From NCBI RefSeq assembly GCF_046097095.1, contig NZ_CP175698.1:1550001-1614000 (forward strand): a stretch of 64,000 bases of DNA. The letters run 5' to 3'. Positions within the stretch are counted from its first letter, which is position 1. The number at the start of each line of letters is the position of its first letter. The notes under the pieces were generated by a model that saw nothing but the letters and a program-made list of their open reading frames with translations, ran no database searches and was not told where the DNA came from. Shown piece after piece: positions 1 to 8,023 of the stretch. A program made the position numbers and the translations under genes. The stretch comes from Natrinema sp046097095. GTDB lineage: Archaea; Halobacteriota; Halobacteria; Halobacteriales; Natrialbaceae.

Positions 1-930
1 CTCGGACCGAACGGTGCGGGGAAGACCACGTTCATTAACACGCTGGTCGGTCTGGTCCGCAAGACCGGCGGCGAGGCGCGGGTCTTCGGCTACGACGTCG
101 AGGACGACTACCAGCAGGCCCGCGACGCGATCGGGCTCGCGCCACAGGAGTTCAACGTCGACCGGTTCTTCCCGATCCGAGAGGTGTTGCTGCACAAGGC
201 CGGCTACCACGGAATCCCCGAGGACGAAGCCGCCGAGCGGGCCGACGAGGTGCTCAAACGCGTCGGCATCTACGACAAGCGAAACGAGCGCTTCGACTGG
301 CTCTCCGGCGGGATGAAACGCCGGCTACTGCTCGCTCGCGCCCTCGTCACCGACCCCGACCTCCTTATCTTAGACGAGCCGACGGCGGGGGTCGACGTCC
401 AGTTGCGCCACGACCTCTGGGAACTCGTCACCGAACTCAACGACGAGGGGACGACGATCCTGTTGACGACCCACTACATCGAGGAGGCAGAGCGCCTCTG
501 TGACCGCGTCGCGATCATGAACGAGGGCCGGAAGGTAACCGTCGCGACCCCGGACGAACTGAAACAGCGGGGTACCGACACCATCGACGTAGGACTCGAG
601 TCACCACCCGCCACCGCCCCGGACCTCGGCGCGTACGCACACGAAACGACGGTCTCGGGCGACCACCTCGAGGTCCGCGTCGACGACGGCGGCTCGACCG
701 CGCCGCGCCTGCTCAACGACCTCGAGGCGCGGGGCTTCGAAATCGCCGACCTCGAGATCACGCGAACCTCGCTCGAGGAGATTTTCGTGGATCTGACCGA
801 GCGCGAGGACCGAACCGTGACGAGATCGTCGGCAGAGAGCGCGGATACCGAGGAAGCGGCGACCGGAAGCGACGAGGCGGAAGCGCAGTCAAACAGCGAC
901 CGCGAGCGGGAACAAGAGGGGGTCGTCTGA
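1..930 (+). CDS. ABC transporter ATP-binding protein (5' end outside window)
   Basis: This is the ATPase of an ABC-2 type exporter, powering the permease encoded next to it from the cytoplasmic side. The reading frame is open from base 1 and begins inside the Walker A motif (GPNGAGKTT). The signature LSGGMKRRL lies near base 301 and Walker B (LLILDEPTAGVD) near base 361, followed by a switch histidine in LLTTHYIEEAERL. The last 100 or so residues form a C-terminal extension that ends in a Ser/Glu-rich acidic tail, as is common in haloarchaeal exporters of drug/daunorubicin-resistance type. The stop codon overlaps the ATG of a broken permease at 930, so translational coupling to the original partner is visible. 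The substrate cannot be told. The start codon lies upstream of the window. Confidence 0.93.
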   Translation, partial: LGPNGAGKTTFINTLVGLVRKTGGEARVFGYDVEDDYQQARDAIGLAPQEFNVDRFFPIREVLLHKAGYHGIPEDEAAERADEVLKRVGIYDKRNERFDWLSGGMKRRLLLARALVTDPDLLILDEPTAGVDVQLRHDLWELVTELNDEGTTILLTTHYIEEAERLCDRVAIMNEGRKVTVATPDELKQRGTDTIDVGLESPPATAPDLGAYAHETTVSGDHLEVRVDDGGSTAPRLLNDLEARGFEIADLEITRTSLEEIFVDLTEREDRTVTRSSAESADTEEAATGSDEAEAQSNSDREREQEGVV

Positions 931-1046
931 TGTCGGCGGTTAGTTTCCGCGCACTGTTCCGGCGCGAGGCGGTCTCTCACGGTCGGTGGAACGAGCGCGT
1001 CCGTCCTACTCGGACTCGAGACACACGGAACGGTGATCGAGCATGA
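930..1046 (+). pseudogene. 5' scrap of the original ABC permease gene
   Basis: An ATG overlapping the stop of the ATPase gene opens a 38-codon frame. It begins MSAVSFRALFRRE, which resembles the N-terminus of the intact permease just downstream (TLIRREVLRF). It then jumps to HGRWNE, a motif that sits about 75 residues further in, in the intact permease (FHGRWNEYIHE). After that the similarity is lost. I read this as the host's own permease gene after an internal deletion. Its TGA overlaps the ATG of the intact copy at 1043, so ribosomes could still pass from ATPase to scrap to permease. The homology is short (13 plus 6 residues), so the deletion reading is an inference. Confidence 0.55.
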
Positions 1047-1810
1047 GCGTTACCAGTACACAGCTACAGACCCTGATCCGACGAGAGGTGCTTCGATTCG
1101 TTAGACGGCCGTACAACACCTTCCTCCCCCCACTGATAACGAACGTGTTGTACTTCTCCGTGTTCGGGGTGATTCTCGGCGGTCGAATTGGAACAGTGAA
1201 TGACGTAACCTACATTCAGTACGTGTTGCCCGGTCTAGTTGTACTGGGTGCTATGTCGAACTCGTTTGAAAACGCATCTTTCAGCATTTTCCATGGGAGG
1301 TGGAACGAATATATTCACGAGGTGGTTACATCCCCATTGTCCCATACCCACACAGTCGCTGGCTACGTAATAGCAAGCGCACTTCGTGGGATTATCATTG
1401 GGTGTCTGATAATCGGAGTTGGCTTTATATTTACGTCAATTCCCTTTACACACCCGTTCTACCTGCTTAGTTTCGGTATCGTAACCACTACTCTCTTCGC
1501 CGGTTTAGGAATAATCGGTGGTCTATGGGCAGAAGACTTCGATCACCTGACGGTCATGAACCAATTCCTTCTCCGACCGTTGGTATTCTTTGGTGCGGTT
1601 TTCTATTCACTGGATCAACTTGAGGGAATAGCCTACACTGTATCACTATTCAACCCAATGGTCTACATGGTCAATGGGGTTCGTTACGGCATGTTGGGCG
1701 TTACCGAGATCAATCCAAATGTATCTCTAATTGTACTTACAGCCACTACCATAATTGTCTTGTTTATAAATCTTATACTATTTGAACGGGGGTTTGGAAT
1801 TTCCGAATAA
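1043..1810 (+). CDS. ABC-2 type transporter permease, AT-rich copy
   Basis: This 255-residue membrane protein is the permease partner of the ATPase at 1-930 and would form the membrane channel of an exporter. It has about six hydrophobic segments, the first around residues 28-48, and ends in LFERGFGISE, which is typical of this family. Its length is normal for ABC-2 permeases. Codon use is clearly unlike its neighbours: many ATA, TTA, AAT and TTT codons, whereas the adjoining ATPase is GC-rich. A GC-rich homologue of its last 97 residues lies at 2450-2740, so this copy appears to be a foreign replacement (xenologue) that took over the locus. The start ATG overlaps the stop of the upstream scrap. 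Family assignment is firm; substrate is unknown. Confidence 0.9.
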   Translation: MSVTSTQLQTLIRREVLRFVRRPYNTFLPPLITNVLYFSVFGVILGGRIGTVNDVTYIQYVLPGLVVLGAMSNSFENASFSIFHGRWNEYIHEVVTSPLSHTHTVAGYVIASALRGIIIGCLIIGVGFIFTSIPFTHPFYLLSFGIVTTTLFAGLGIIGGLWAEDFDHLTVMNQFLLRPLVFFGAVFYSLDQLEGIAYTVSLFNPMVYMVNGVRYGMLGVTEINPNVSLIVLTATTIIVLFINLILFERGFGISE

Positions 1811-1984
1811 AGACGATCAGACACCGCATCCTCAGCGCGCCGGTGCTCTCTGACACGAATAGAACATAGACAGGGGGCTATCCTTATGACGAAGAAAACG
1901 ATGACCAAATGGTGCTATTCTGACACGATGGTGATTATACGAACTTAAATAGGGAGACTTCATATAGCAATAGAATTTCCTAAT

Positions 1985-1993
1985 ACTTTTAAG
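1985..1993 (+). promoter_or_regulatory. TATA-like box for the small gene at 2017
   Basis: The motif acttttaag lies 24-32 bases before the ATG, the usual haloarchaeal spacing for a leaderless transcript. It suggests that the inserted gene has its own promoter rather than depending on the transporter operon. Confidence 0.5.
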
Positions 1994-2016
1994 ACCAGAA
2001 TGTCTGGGACAGCTAT

Positions 2017-2274
2017 ATGGCAAGGATCCGTCGGGTTGACGATAAAAGAGAGATGGAACGAGTGATTGATGACTTTATTACGCAAGGGTATAAAGTCAAA
2101 AATCAGGGAGAACGCAGTACCCTGATGAAAAAGAAGACTTGGGGAAGCGGAGGAACACATCTTATTATTGGCATTCTTACAGTTTGGTGGACTCTTGGTA
2201 TTGGCAATCTTGCTTATGCCATCTACAAGTACTTCACTGCAGAAGAAGTCCAGATTAAAGTAGACGACAAGTAG
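2017..2274 (+). CDS. Small membrane protein of unknown function in AT-rich insert
   Basis: This encodes an 85-residue protein. An N-terminal soluble part of about 45 residues (a motif of the form DDFITQGYKV then GERSTLMKKKTWG) precedes one or two hydrophobic segments at about residues 48-72, and the tail is charged. The layout (short amphipathic module, a turn with Lys/Trp/Gly, then a Trp-rich hydrophobic stretch) resembles small proteins often seen in prophages and genomic islands, but I cannot name a family with confidence. Base composition is AT-rich, like the permease at 1043-1810 and unlike the chromosome. It lies between the foreign permease and the scrap of the host permease, so it probably arrived as cargo with the former. 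It has its own TATA-like box. Confidence 0.7.
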   Translation: MARIRRVDDKREMERVIDDFITQGYKVKNQGERSTLMKKKTWGSGGTHLIIGILTVWWTLGIGNLAYAIYKYFTAEEVQIKVDDK

Positions 2275-2449
2275 ATCGGTAATCCTCTCTTCTTGGATTC
2301 TTTGATGGTACTTGCGGTGCATAATACGCCCTCTCTGAGAAGCACGTAGAAGTGGTTCCTCGGTGCGCTAAGAACAGGATCGAGCCTCCACTTTGGAGAT
2401 ATAGAGATCCATATTTTCAGAAATTGGCAAACTGCTTCGATTCTTTATT

Positions 2450-2740
2450 GGGCTGTGGGCAGAGGACTTCGACCACCTGACGGTCATGAACCGATTCCTG
2501 CTCCGACCGTTGGTGTTCTTCAGTGGGGTGTTCTACTCGTTGACGCAACTCGAGGGGGCGGCCCACACCGCGTCCCTGCTTAATCCGATGGTCTACATGG
2601 TCAACGGTGTCCGATACGGGATGTTAGGAGTCACCGAAATCAACCCGAATACGTCCCTTCTCGTGCTCACAGCCGCGACTGCGGTCGTTCTCCTCATCGA
2701 CCTATTGCTGTTCAAACGCGGGTTCGGGATTACCGAGTGA
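2450..2740 (+). pseudogene. 3' fragment of the original ABC permease gene
   Basis: The frame from GLWAEDFDHLTV to RGFGITE matches the last 97 residues of the permease at 1043-1810. By eye, about 66 of the last 84 residues are identical, but the DNA is GC-rich with host-like codons. The similarity begins abruptly near 2450, and bases just before it are unrelated AT-rich sequence. The fragment lacks the ATPase-contact half of the permease and has only an internal ATG at 2486, so it is most likely dead. It is best explained as the displaced 3' part of the host gene whose 5' scrap lies at 930-1046. Confidence 0.85.
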
Positions 2741-2900
2741 GAAACGGCCCACCGACGCCGCTGTCCGCGTCAAGGACCGTATTAGGGTCGAACCCAACTC
2801 CGGCCCGGAAGCCGACCAAGAATCACCCACTGCAGGAACGCTCGCCCGCGATAGGTGCTAGTCCGTGGCCGGAACCGCCACGTCTGCGGTCACGGGAGAA

Positions 2901-3917
2901 TCAGTCGTTCCGTTCGCCGACTTTGACTAGCTGCTTGCCGATGTTTTCTCCTTCGAATAGCCCGAGGAAGGCGTCGGGCGCGTTCTCGAAGCCTTCGACG
3001 ACGTTCTCGCGGTACCGGATCTCGTCGTTCCGAACGAATTTCGAAAGGCGCTCGAGGGCCTCGCCCCACCGGTTCTCGTAGTCGCCGACGAGCAGTCCCT
3101 CGACTTTCGCGCGGGTCTCGATGAGTTTCGTGAGCTTCCGGGGACCGGTCGGGACCTCGGTCTCGTTGTACAGCGCGATTTGGCCGCAGACCGCGACCCG
3201 CGAGTGGTCGTTCAGGCGGGGCCAGACGGCGTCCGTGATGGGGCCGCCGACGTTATCGAAGTAGACGTCGACTCCGTCGGGACAGGCCTCCGCCATCGCG
3301 CTCGAGAGATCGTCGGTCGTCTTGTAGTTGATCGCGGCGTCGAAACCGAGGTCGTCGGTGAGCCAGTCGATCTTCTCGTCGCTGCCGGCGGTACCGACCA
3401 CGCGTGCGCCGTTGATCCGGGCGAGTTGGCCGACGACGGAGCCGACCGCGCCCGCGGCGGCGGAGACGACGACTGTATCGCCGGGCTTGGGATCGCCGAC
3501 GTCGAGCAAGCCCCAGTAGGCGGTCACGCCGGGCATGCCGAGGACGCCCAGCGCCGTCGAGATCGGCCCGAGTTCGGGGTTCACCCGCTGGAGGTCGTCT
3601 GCGTCTGCTATAGCGTGTTCCGCCCAAAGGAGATTGCCCGTGACGACGTCGCCCTCGTCGAACCGGGCGGCGTTGGATTCGACGACTTCGCCGACGACGC
3701 CGGCCTGCATGGGCTCGCCGACGTCCCAGGGCTCGGCGTACGATTCCGCGTCGCGCATCCGTCCGCGCATGTAGGGATCGACCGACTGATACAGCGTCTT
3801 CACGAGGACCTCGCCGTGACCCGGTTCGGGTCGGTCGACGGTGACGAGTTCGAAGTTTTCCATAGTCGGTTCCCCGACGGGACGGCTCGCGAGTCGCCAC
3901 TGTCTGGTCTCTGCCAT
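2901..3917 (-). CDS. NADP-dependent oxidoreductase, medium-chain reductase family
   Basis: This 338-residue protein is of the zinc-free MDR branch (curcumin reductase CurA / prostaglandin reductase type), which uses NADPH to reduce the C=C bond of enones. The N-terminus carries the family pattern QSVDPYMRGRM at about residues 45-55. The nucleotide-binding fold shows VVSAAAGAVGSVVGQLAR near residue 160, and DVYFDNVGG follows near 215. Zinc-binding cysteines of true alcohol dehydrogenases are absent. Length is normal. It stands alone, convergent with the permease fragment. The physiological substrate cannot be read from sequence. Confidence 0.9.
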   Translation of the reverse strand: MAETRQWRLASRPVGEPTMENFELVTVDRPEPGHGEVLVKTLYQSVDPYMRGRMRDAESYAEPWDVGEPMQAGVVGEVVESNAARFDEGDVVTGNLLWAEHAIADADDLQRVNPELGPISTALGVLGMPGVTAYWGLLDVGDPKPGDTVVVSAAAGAVGSVVGQLARINGARVVGTAGSDEKIDWLTDDLGFDAAINYKTTDDLSSAMAEACPDGVDVYFDNVGGPITDAVWPRLNDHSRVAVCGQIALYNETEVPTGPRKLTKLIETRAKVEGLLVGDYENRWGEALERLSKFVRNDEIRYRENVVEGFENAPDAFLGLFEGENIGKQLVKVGERND

Positions 3918-4240
3918 AGCTTCGTATAGGTGCGCCGGTACGTGAATATTGGGCTCGCGGAACCTCGCAACTGGTCAAGCGCGGGCCGCTCGAGACCGAG
4001 AGCCGAGAACGGCCGCCGGCGATGCAGTCCGGTCGCCGGACGCAACCGGGGGACGCGCCTTCAAGCCGCGTCGAGACATGCCGAGAGGGGGTTGCAGATG
4101 AGATCAAAAGAAGCCGACACATACCGCGAACGCCTCGCGTCGTTTCGCGTACCCCGTCCGAGACGGCACGCAAGAGACAGAGACGGGAGTCGATCGGAGT
4201 CGGAGGGTTTATCAGTCCCGGGCCGTTCTCTTTAGAAGCA
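3918..4240. other. Intergenic region between oxidoreductase and cold-shock gene
   Basis: About 320 bases between divergent genes hold the promoters of both. Several frames are open but none has haloarchaeal protein character or a plausible start signal. No tRNA or strong hairpin was seen. Confidence 0.5.
4207..4214 (+). promoter_or_regulatory. TATA-like box of the cold-shock gene
   Basis: The motif gtttatca ends 27 bases before the ATG at 4241, which fits a leaderless transcript and supports that start over the longer upstream frame. Confidence 0.6.
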
Positions 4241-4435
4241 ATGGCGAAAGGAACCGTTGATTTCTTCAACGACACTGGCGGCTACGGATTCATCGAGACT
4301 GAGGACGCGGACGACGACGTGTTCTTCCACATGGAAGACATCGGCGGCCCGGATCTGGAAGAAGGTCAGGAGCTCGAGTTCGACATCGAGCAGGCCCCCA
4401 AGGGCCCGCGCGCGACGAACGTCGAGCGCCTGTAA
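4241..4435 (+). CDS. cspA: Cold-shock domain protein
   Basis: This 64-residue OB-fold protein binds single-stranded RNA or DNA and acts as an RNA chaperone. It begins MAKGTVDFFNDTGGYGFIE, with the RNP1-like motif GYGFIE and the RNP2-like motif VFFHMEDI. Basic surface residues are partly replaced by Asp and Glu, as is usual in haloarchaea. Length matches the bacterial Csp family. The frame is open further upstream, but the conserved N-terminus and the TATA box at 4207 fix the start at 4241. Confidence 0.95.
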   Translation: MAKGTVDFFNDTGGYGFIETEDADDDVFFHMEDIGGPDLEEGQELEFDIEQAPKGPRATNVERL

Positions 4436-4562
4436 GGCGGATTCGTAACGGTATCGGCACTTGACTGCAGTATTTTACTCCCCCCGAGCGATAGCGCCAT
4501 CGATTGCAAGTCGGCACACCTCGTTCGGAATTCTTATAGACGGTTGACACGTACAGGACGTA

Positions 4563-5435
4563 ATGACGGATCGGTCCGGCGCGATCACGTGGACGCGACC
4601 CGCGTCGGCGTCGACGGTCGGCCGGTTCTGTCTGTACCTTCAGGTCGGCTTTGTCGGCGGGATGGCGCTACTCGTGGTCGTACTCGGAGCAACGGCGCTC
4701 GTTCTCTCCGTTGTCGATGGCGCGTACGAACAATTCGCGCTACTCGCCTTGCTCTTGCTAATCGGCGGCCCGTTCTCACTGCTCTATGTGCTCCCGCTGA
4801 TCGAGGACGAGACGGCTCGATCCTCGGTACGGACCTGGGCGAGCCACACCGGGTACGATCGGCTCCGTCCGCTCCCCGCAGCGGTGAGCGTCCTCGCCGG
4901 TGCAATCGCGATCGTCGGCTCTGTCGCGGTGTCTCCGGTAACACCGTTCGTGCTGTTCCTCGTAGTCCTGTTCGGAACAGTGGTCGGTATGCAGCCGCTG
5001 ACCTCCCATGGGGAGATCGATCCTAAGGCGGGAACAGTTTGCGTAAACGACCAATCGTTCGAGCTCAAGGAACTCGCGGCCGTTCGCGGCTACCGCGTGC
5101 CGGCGGTCGAAGTCGTCGTGCTCCGACTATCGTACGCGACCAAGACGCGAGGGGTAACGGCACCGGGGTACGTCACGCTGCCCCGCGACGTCTACGAGGA
5201 GGCCCGACCGGTGCTTGAGGCCGCCGCGAGCGAGACGGAGCGGACGACTCGAGGGAGTCGGACCGAACGCGTCCTCCTCGCCGTCTTCGGCGTCGGCGTG
5301 CTCGTCGTGGCCGTCGGCGCTGCGTTCTTGGGATTCAAGCGCGGGGGCGATGCGCTCGTGATCCTCTCGTACGTCGCATTGCTGATGGGCTGCTTCGGAG
5401 TCGGGTTCCTCGCGCTGGCCGTTCGAAAGCCCTGA
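4563..5435 (+). CDS. Multi-pass membrane protein of unknown function
   Basis: This 290-residue protein has about six predicted membrane segments in three pairs: residues 20-50 and 58-80, 100-118 and 122-142, and 236-258 and 266-288. A soluble stretch of roughly 90 residues (about 145-235) separates the last pair and contains a PH-like pattern (GEIDPKAGTVCVNDQSFEL) that may form a small beta domain. I do not recognise a characterised family. A TATA-like box (ttcttatag near 4529) precedes the ATG by about 30 bases. It is a single-gene unit followed by a cupin gene on the same strand. Confidence 0.75.
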   Translation: MTDRSGAITWTRPASASTVGRFCLYLQVGFVGGMALLVVVLGATALVLSVVDGAYEQFALLALLLLIGGPFSLLYVLPLIEDETARSSVRTWASHTGYDRLRPLPAAVSVLAGAIAIVGSVAVSPVTPFVLFLVVLFGTVVGMQPLTSHGEIDPKAGTVCVNDQSFELKELAAVRGYRVPAVEVVVLRLSYATKTRGVTAPGYVTLPRDVYEEARPVLEAAASETERTTRGSRTERVLLAVFGVGVLVVAVGAAFLGFKRGGDALVILSYVALLMGCFGVGFLALAVRKP

Positions 5436-5527
5436 CACGGTGTTTCTCGAGCGGGGCTCAGTCCCATTTTAGGGGATCAGCGTCCGGCGAACCGGACGAT
5501 TTTGTGGTTCCGCCACCGACTTACGGT

Positions 5528-5905
5528 GTGACCGATCCGCAACTACGACGCGGCAACGAGATCGAATACGAACCGGTCGAGGCCGCCGACGGCCTCGAGA
5601 AGGGCGTTCTGATCGCCGACGATCACGGCGCGCCGAACTTCGCGATTCGACGGTTCACTCTCGAGCCCGGCGGGGAGGTGCCGAAACACACAAACGATGT
5701 CGAGCACGAACAGTACGTACTCGCGGGCGAGTACACGGTGGGTATCGAGGACGAAGAATACGAAGTCGAGCCGGGAGATTCACTGCTGATTCCCGCTGGG
5801 ACGGCCCACTGGTACCGCAACGAGGGCGACGAGCCCGGCGCGTTCATCTGTGCGGTTCCGAACGGGGACGACGAAATTCGGTTGCTCGAGCGCAGTCGCG
5901 AGTAA
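5528..5905 (+). CDS. Cupin domain protein
   Basis: This is a single-domain cupin of 125 residues, a small beta-barrel that usually binds one metal ion; members act as isomerases, dioxygenases or sensors. Motif 1 reads PGGEVPKHTNDVEHEQYVL (His, His and Glu ligands at about 60-72). Motif 2 reads PGDSLLIPAGTAHWYRN (His ligand near 104). I chose the GTG at 5528, which gives an N-terminus VTDPQLRRGNEI; a GTG at 5504 in the same frame would add eight residues. The reaction cannot be deduced from sequence. Confidence 0.85.
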   Translation: MTDPQLRRGNEIEYEPVEAADGLEKGVLIADDHGAPNFAIRRFTLEPGGEVPKHTNDVEHEQYVLAGEYTVGIEDEEYEVEPGDSLLIPAGTAHWYRNEGDEPGAFICAVPNGDDEIRLLERSRE

Positions 5906-5993
5906 TCGGATGCTATCCGACCGCGGGCCGACACGGCGTGGTTCGTAGCTGGGTTCTGTCATGCCGTCTCGCAACCGCAACTACTAAACGTCT

Positions 5994-6009
5994 TTTAGGC
6001 ACACCTAAA
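5994..6009. promoter_or_regulatory. Iron-type operator (DtxR/SirR/Idr-like palindrome)
   Basis: The perfect palindrome tttagg-N4-cctaaa (spacer caca) ends four bases before the permease ATG at 6014. The same half-sites and spacing recur at 8003 and 9166. The half-site matches the core of bacterial DtxR/IdeR boxes, and haloarchaeal iron regulators belong to that family. The position across the start of a leaderless transcript predicts repression when iron is plentiful. Confidence 0.8.
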
Positions 6010-6013
6010 TGCG

Positions 6014-7123
6014 ATGGCAGAAGCGCAGTCGGTCGGTGAGCAGGCGGCCACCCGGGAGCGGGAGGGATGGGTTACGGGGACGCTCGTCCTCTTTTGTCTG
6101 GCGAGTGCAGTCATCACCGTCGTCGCCGGCCTGATACAGGTAAGCTTCGGAGAGTACTCGATGACGTTCGTCGAGGCGTGGCAGGCAGTGTTCAACCCCG
6201 AAGTGATATTCAACCTCAACGCCTGGTCAGCGTTCCTCCTTGGGACTGAGATCCCGGAAATGAGCACCGGCAGCATCGTCGTGTGGGAACTTCGGCTACC
6301 GCGGGTGTTCGTCGCGATCATCGCCGGCGCGACGCTCGCGGTCTCCGGCGCGATCTTTCAGGCCGTGACGCGCAACGAACTCGCGAGCCCGTTCGTGCTA
6401 GGGGTTAGCTCCGGCGCGGGCTTTGCCGTTTTAGCGACGCTGATCGTCTTCAGCGGGCTTTCTCACATGTTGCCGCTGGTCGCGACCGTCGGCGGCGCGG
6501 TGGCGTTCCTGACCGTGTACGCGATTGCCTGGAAGGGCGGTACGAGTCCCGTTCGGCTTGTCCTCGCCGGCGTCATCGTCAACATGGTCTTCCAGTCGCT
6601 CCAGCAGGGACTGTTCTTCTTCGCGGACGACCTCGGCGTCGTCCAGACGGCGATCGCCTGGCTCACCGGATCGCTCACCGGGACCGGTTGGGACGAGGTC
6701 CGGATCGCGATCCTGCCGGCGCTGCTCTCGATCGCGATCGCGATCGGCGGCGCACGACAGCTGAACGTCTTGATGCTCGGCGAGCGCACCGCCCGTTCGC
6801 TCGGAATGCGCGTCGAGCGAACCCGGTTTCTCCTCTCGGTCGTGGCTATCTTAGCCGCGAGCGTCGCGATCGCCGTGGCCGGCATCGTCAGCTTCTTCGG
6901 GCTCGTCGTCCCCCACATCGTCCGGAACACGGTCGGTGGCGACTACCGACGGCTGATCGTCGGCTGTCTCTTCGCCGGCCCCGCGCTGATGGTCGTCGCC
7001 GACGTCGGTGCTCGGCTCGCGATCCCCGGGCTTCAGTTACCGGTCGGCGTCGTCACCGGGCTGGTCGGCGGCCCGTACTTCCTCTATCTGATGCGCAAGC
7101 AGCAATCGATGGGTGAGCTATAA
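6014..7123 (+). CDS. FecCD-family iron/siderophore ABC permease
   Basis: This 369-residue integral membrane protein has about ten membrane segments and forms the channel of a type II importer for Fe(III)-siderophore or haem complexes. Family hallmarks are LRLPRVFVAIIAGATLAVSG and ASPFVLGVSSGAGF near residues 95-140, and FFGLVVPHIVRNTVGGDYR near 295-313 (coupling region to the ATPase). Length is slightly above the usual 330-350 because of an N-terminal extension and a longer loop after the first segment. The stop overlaps the ATG of the ATPase (taatg), so the two are co-translated. An iron operator sits at the start codon. The exact ligand is unknown. Confidence 0.93.
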   Translation: MAEAQSVGEQAATREREGWVTGTLVLFCLASAVITVVAGLIQVSFGEYSMTFVEAWQAVFNPEVIFNLNAWSAFLLGTEIPEMSTGSIVVWELRLPRVFVAIIAGATLAVSGAIFQAVTRNELASPFVLGVSSGAGFAVLATLIVFSGLSHMLPLVATVGGAVAFLTVYAIAWKGGTSPVRLVLAGVIVNMVFQSLQQGLFFFADDLGVVQTAIAWLTGSLTGTGWDEVRIAILPALLSIAIAIGGARQLNVLMLGERTARSLGMRVERTRFLLSVVAILAASVAIAVAGIVSFFGLVVPHIVRNTVGGDYRRLIVGCLFAGPALMVVADVGARLAIPGLQLPVGVVTGLVGGPYFLYLMRKQQSMGEL

Positions 7124-7980
7124 TGTCACGAACGTATCAAGACGCGAGCGGCGAAACGAATCGGATCACCGACGGCGACGGCGTCGCCGTCGAGAGCGCA
7201 CTCGTCGGCGACGACCTCGAGTTGAGTTACCCGACAAGCGAGGAGACGATCGTCGAGTGTGCGCGTCTCGACGTTCCCGAGGAGGCGGTGACCGCGCTCG
7301 TCGGCCCGAACGGCAGCGGGAAAAGTACGCTACTGAAGGCGCTTTCGAACCATCTCGAGCCCGATACGGGGACGGTGAAGATCCACGGCGACGACCTCGA
7401 TTCGTTCGGTCAGAAGGAACTGGCGCGCGAACTGGGCGTCCTCTCCCAGGAAAACGACTCGCTGGGTTCGATCACCGTCGAGGACCTCGTCTACCACGGC
7501 CGCTACCCCCATCGGGGGTTCTTCGACAGCGTGGGGGAGACCGATCGCAGGGCGGTCGAGCGCGCGCTCGATCTGGCCGGGATCGAGCACCTGCGAGACA
7601 CCGAACTCGGCCAGTTAAGCGGCGGCCAGAAGCAACTGGCCTGGATCTCCATGGTGCTCGCACAGGACACGGACGTGCTCTTGCTCGACGAACCGACGAC
7701 GTTTCTGGACGTCCACCACCAGTTTCGCGTCCTCGAGACGATCCGCCAGCTGAACGAGGAGAAAGGCGTTACCGTGGCGGTTATTCTCCACGATATCTCG
7801 CAGGCGGCCCGCTTCGCGGACTACCTCGTCGCGATGCGCGACGGCGAACTCTACGACTGGGGGCCGCCCGAGGAGGTCGTGACCGAACAGTTACTCGCCG
7901 ATGTTTTCGGCGTGGAAGCGACCGTCGAGTACGAACCCGAGCTACAGGTGTTGCCAAAGCGGGCGCTGCCGGACCGGTGA
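7123..7980 (+). CDS. Iron/siderophore ABC transporter ATP-binding protein
   Basis: This 285-residue ATPase drives the adjacent FecCD permease. It has Walker A GPNGSGKST (about residue 62), signature LSGGQKQL (about 165), Walker B VLLLDEPTTFLD (about 186) and switch His in ILHDISQAARFADY. Compared with typical FecE (about 255-265 residues) it has an N-terminal extension of roughly 25 residues rich in Asp and Ser. It starts on the stop codon of the permease gene and ends just before the second iron operator. Operon position and family make its role in iron uptake secure; the ligand is not known. Confidence 0.95.
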   Translation: MSRTYQDASGETNRITDGDGVAVESALVGDDLELSYPTSEETIVECARLDVPEEAVTALVGPNGSGKSTLLKALSNHLEPDTGTVKIHGDDLDSFGQKELARELGVLSQENDSLGSITVEDLVYHGRYPHRGFFDSVGETDRRAVERALDLAGIEHLRDTELGQLSGGQKQLAWISMVLAQDTDVLLLDEPTTFLDVHHQFRVLETIRQLNEEKGVTVAVILHDISQAARFADYLVAMRDGELYDWGPPEEVVTEQLLADVFGVEATVEYEPELQVLPKRALPDR

Positions 7981-8002
7981 CCGATCGGAACGGTTTTGTA
8001 CT

Positions 8003-8018
8003 TTTAGGCCAGCCTAAA
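8003..8018. promoter_or_regulatory. Iron-type operator before first receptor gene
   Basis: The palindrome tttagg-N4-cctaaa (spacer ccag), extended by one more T/A pair on each side, ends five bases before the ATG at 8024. It has the same spacing as the sites at 5994 and 9166, so the receptor gene can be controlled separately from the permease-ATPase pair. Confidence 0.8.
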
Positions 8019-8023
8019 ACTTG

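Noticed and set aside
2486..2740. Stand-alone 84-residue permease gene starting at ATG 2486
   Set aside because: The homology continues upstream to 2450 in the same frame and the ATG corresponds to an internal Met of the intact permease, so this is a fragment, not a gene.
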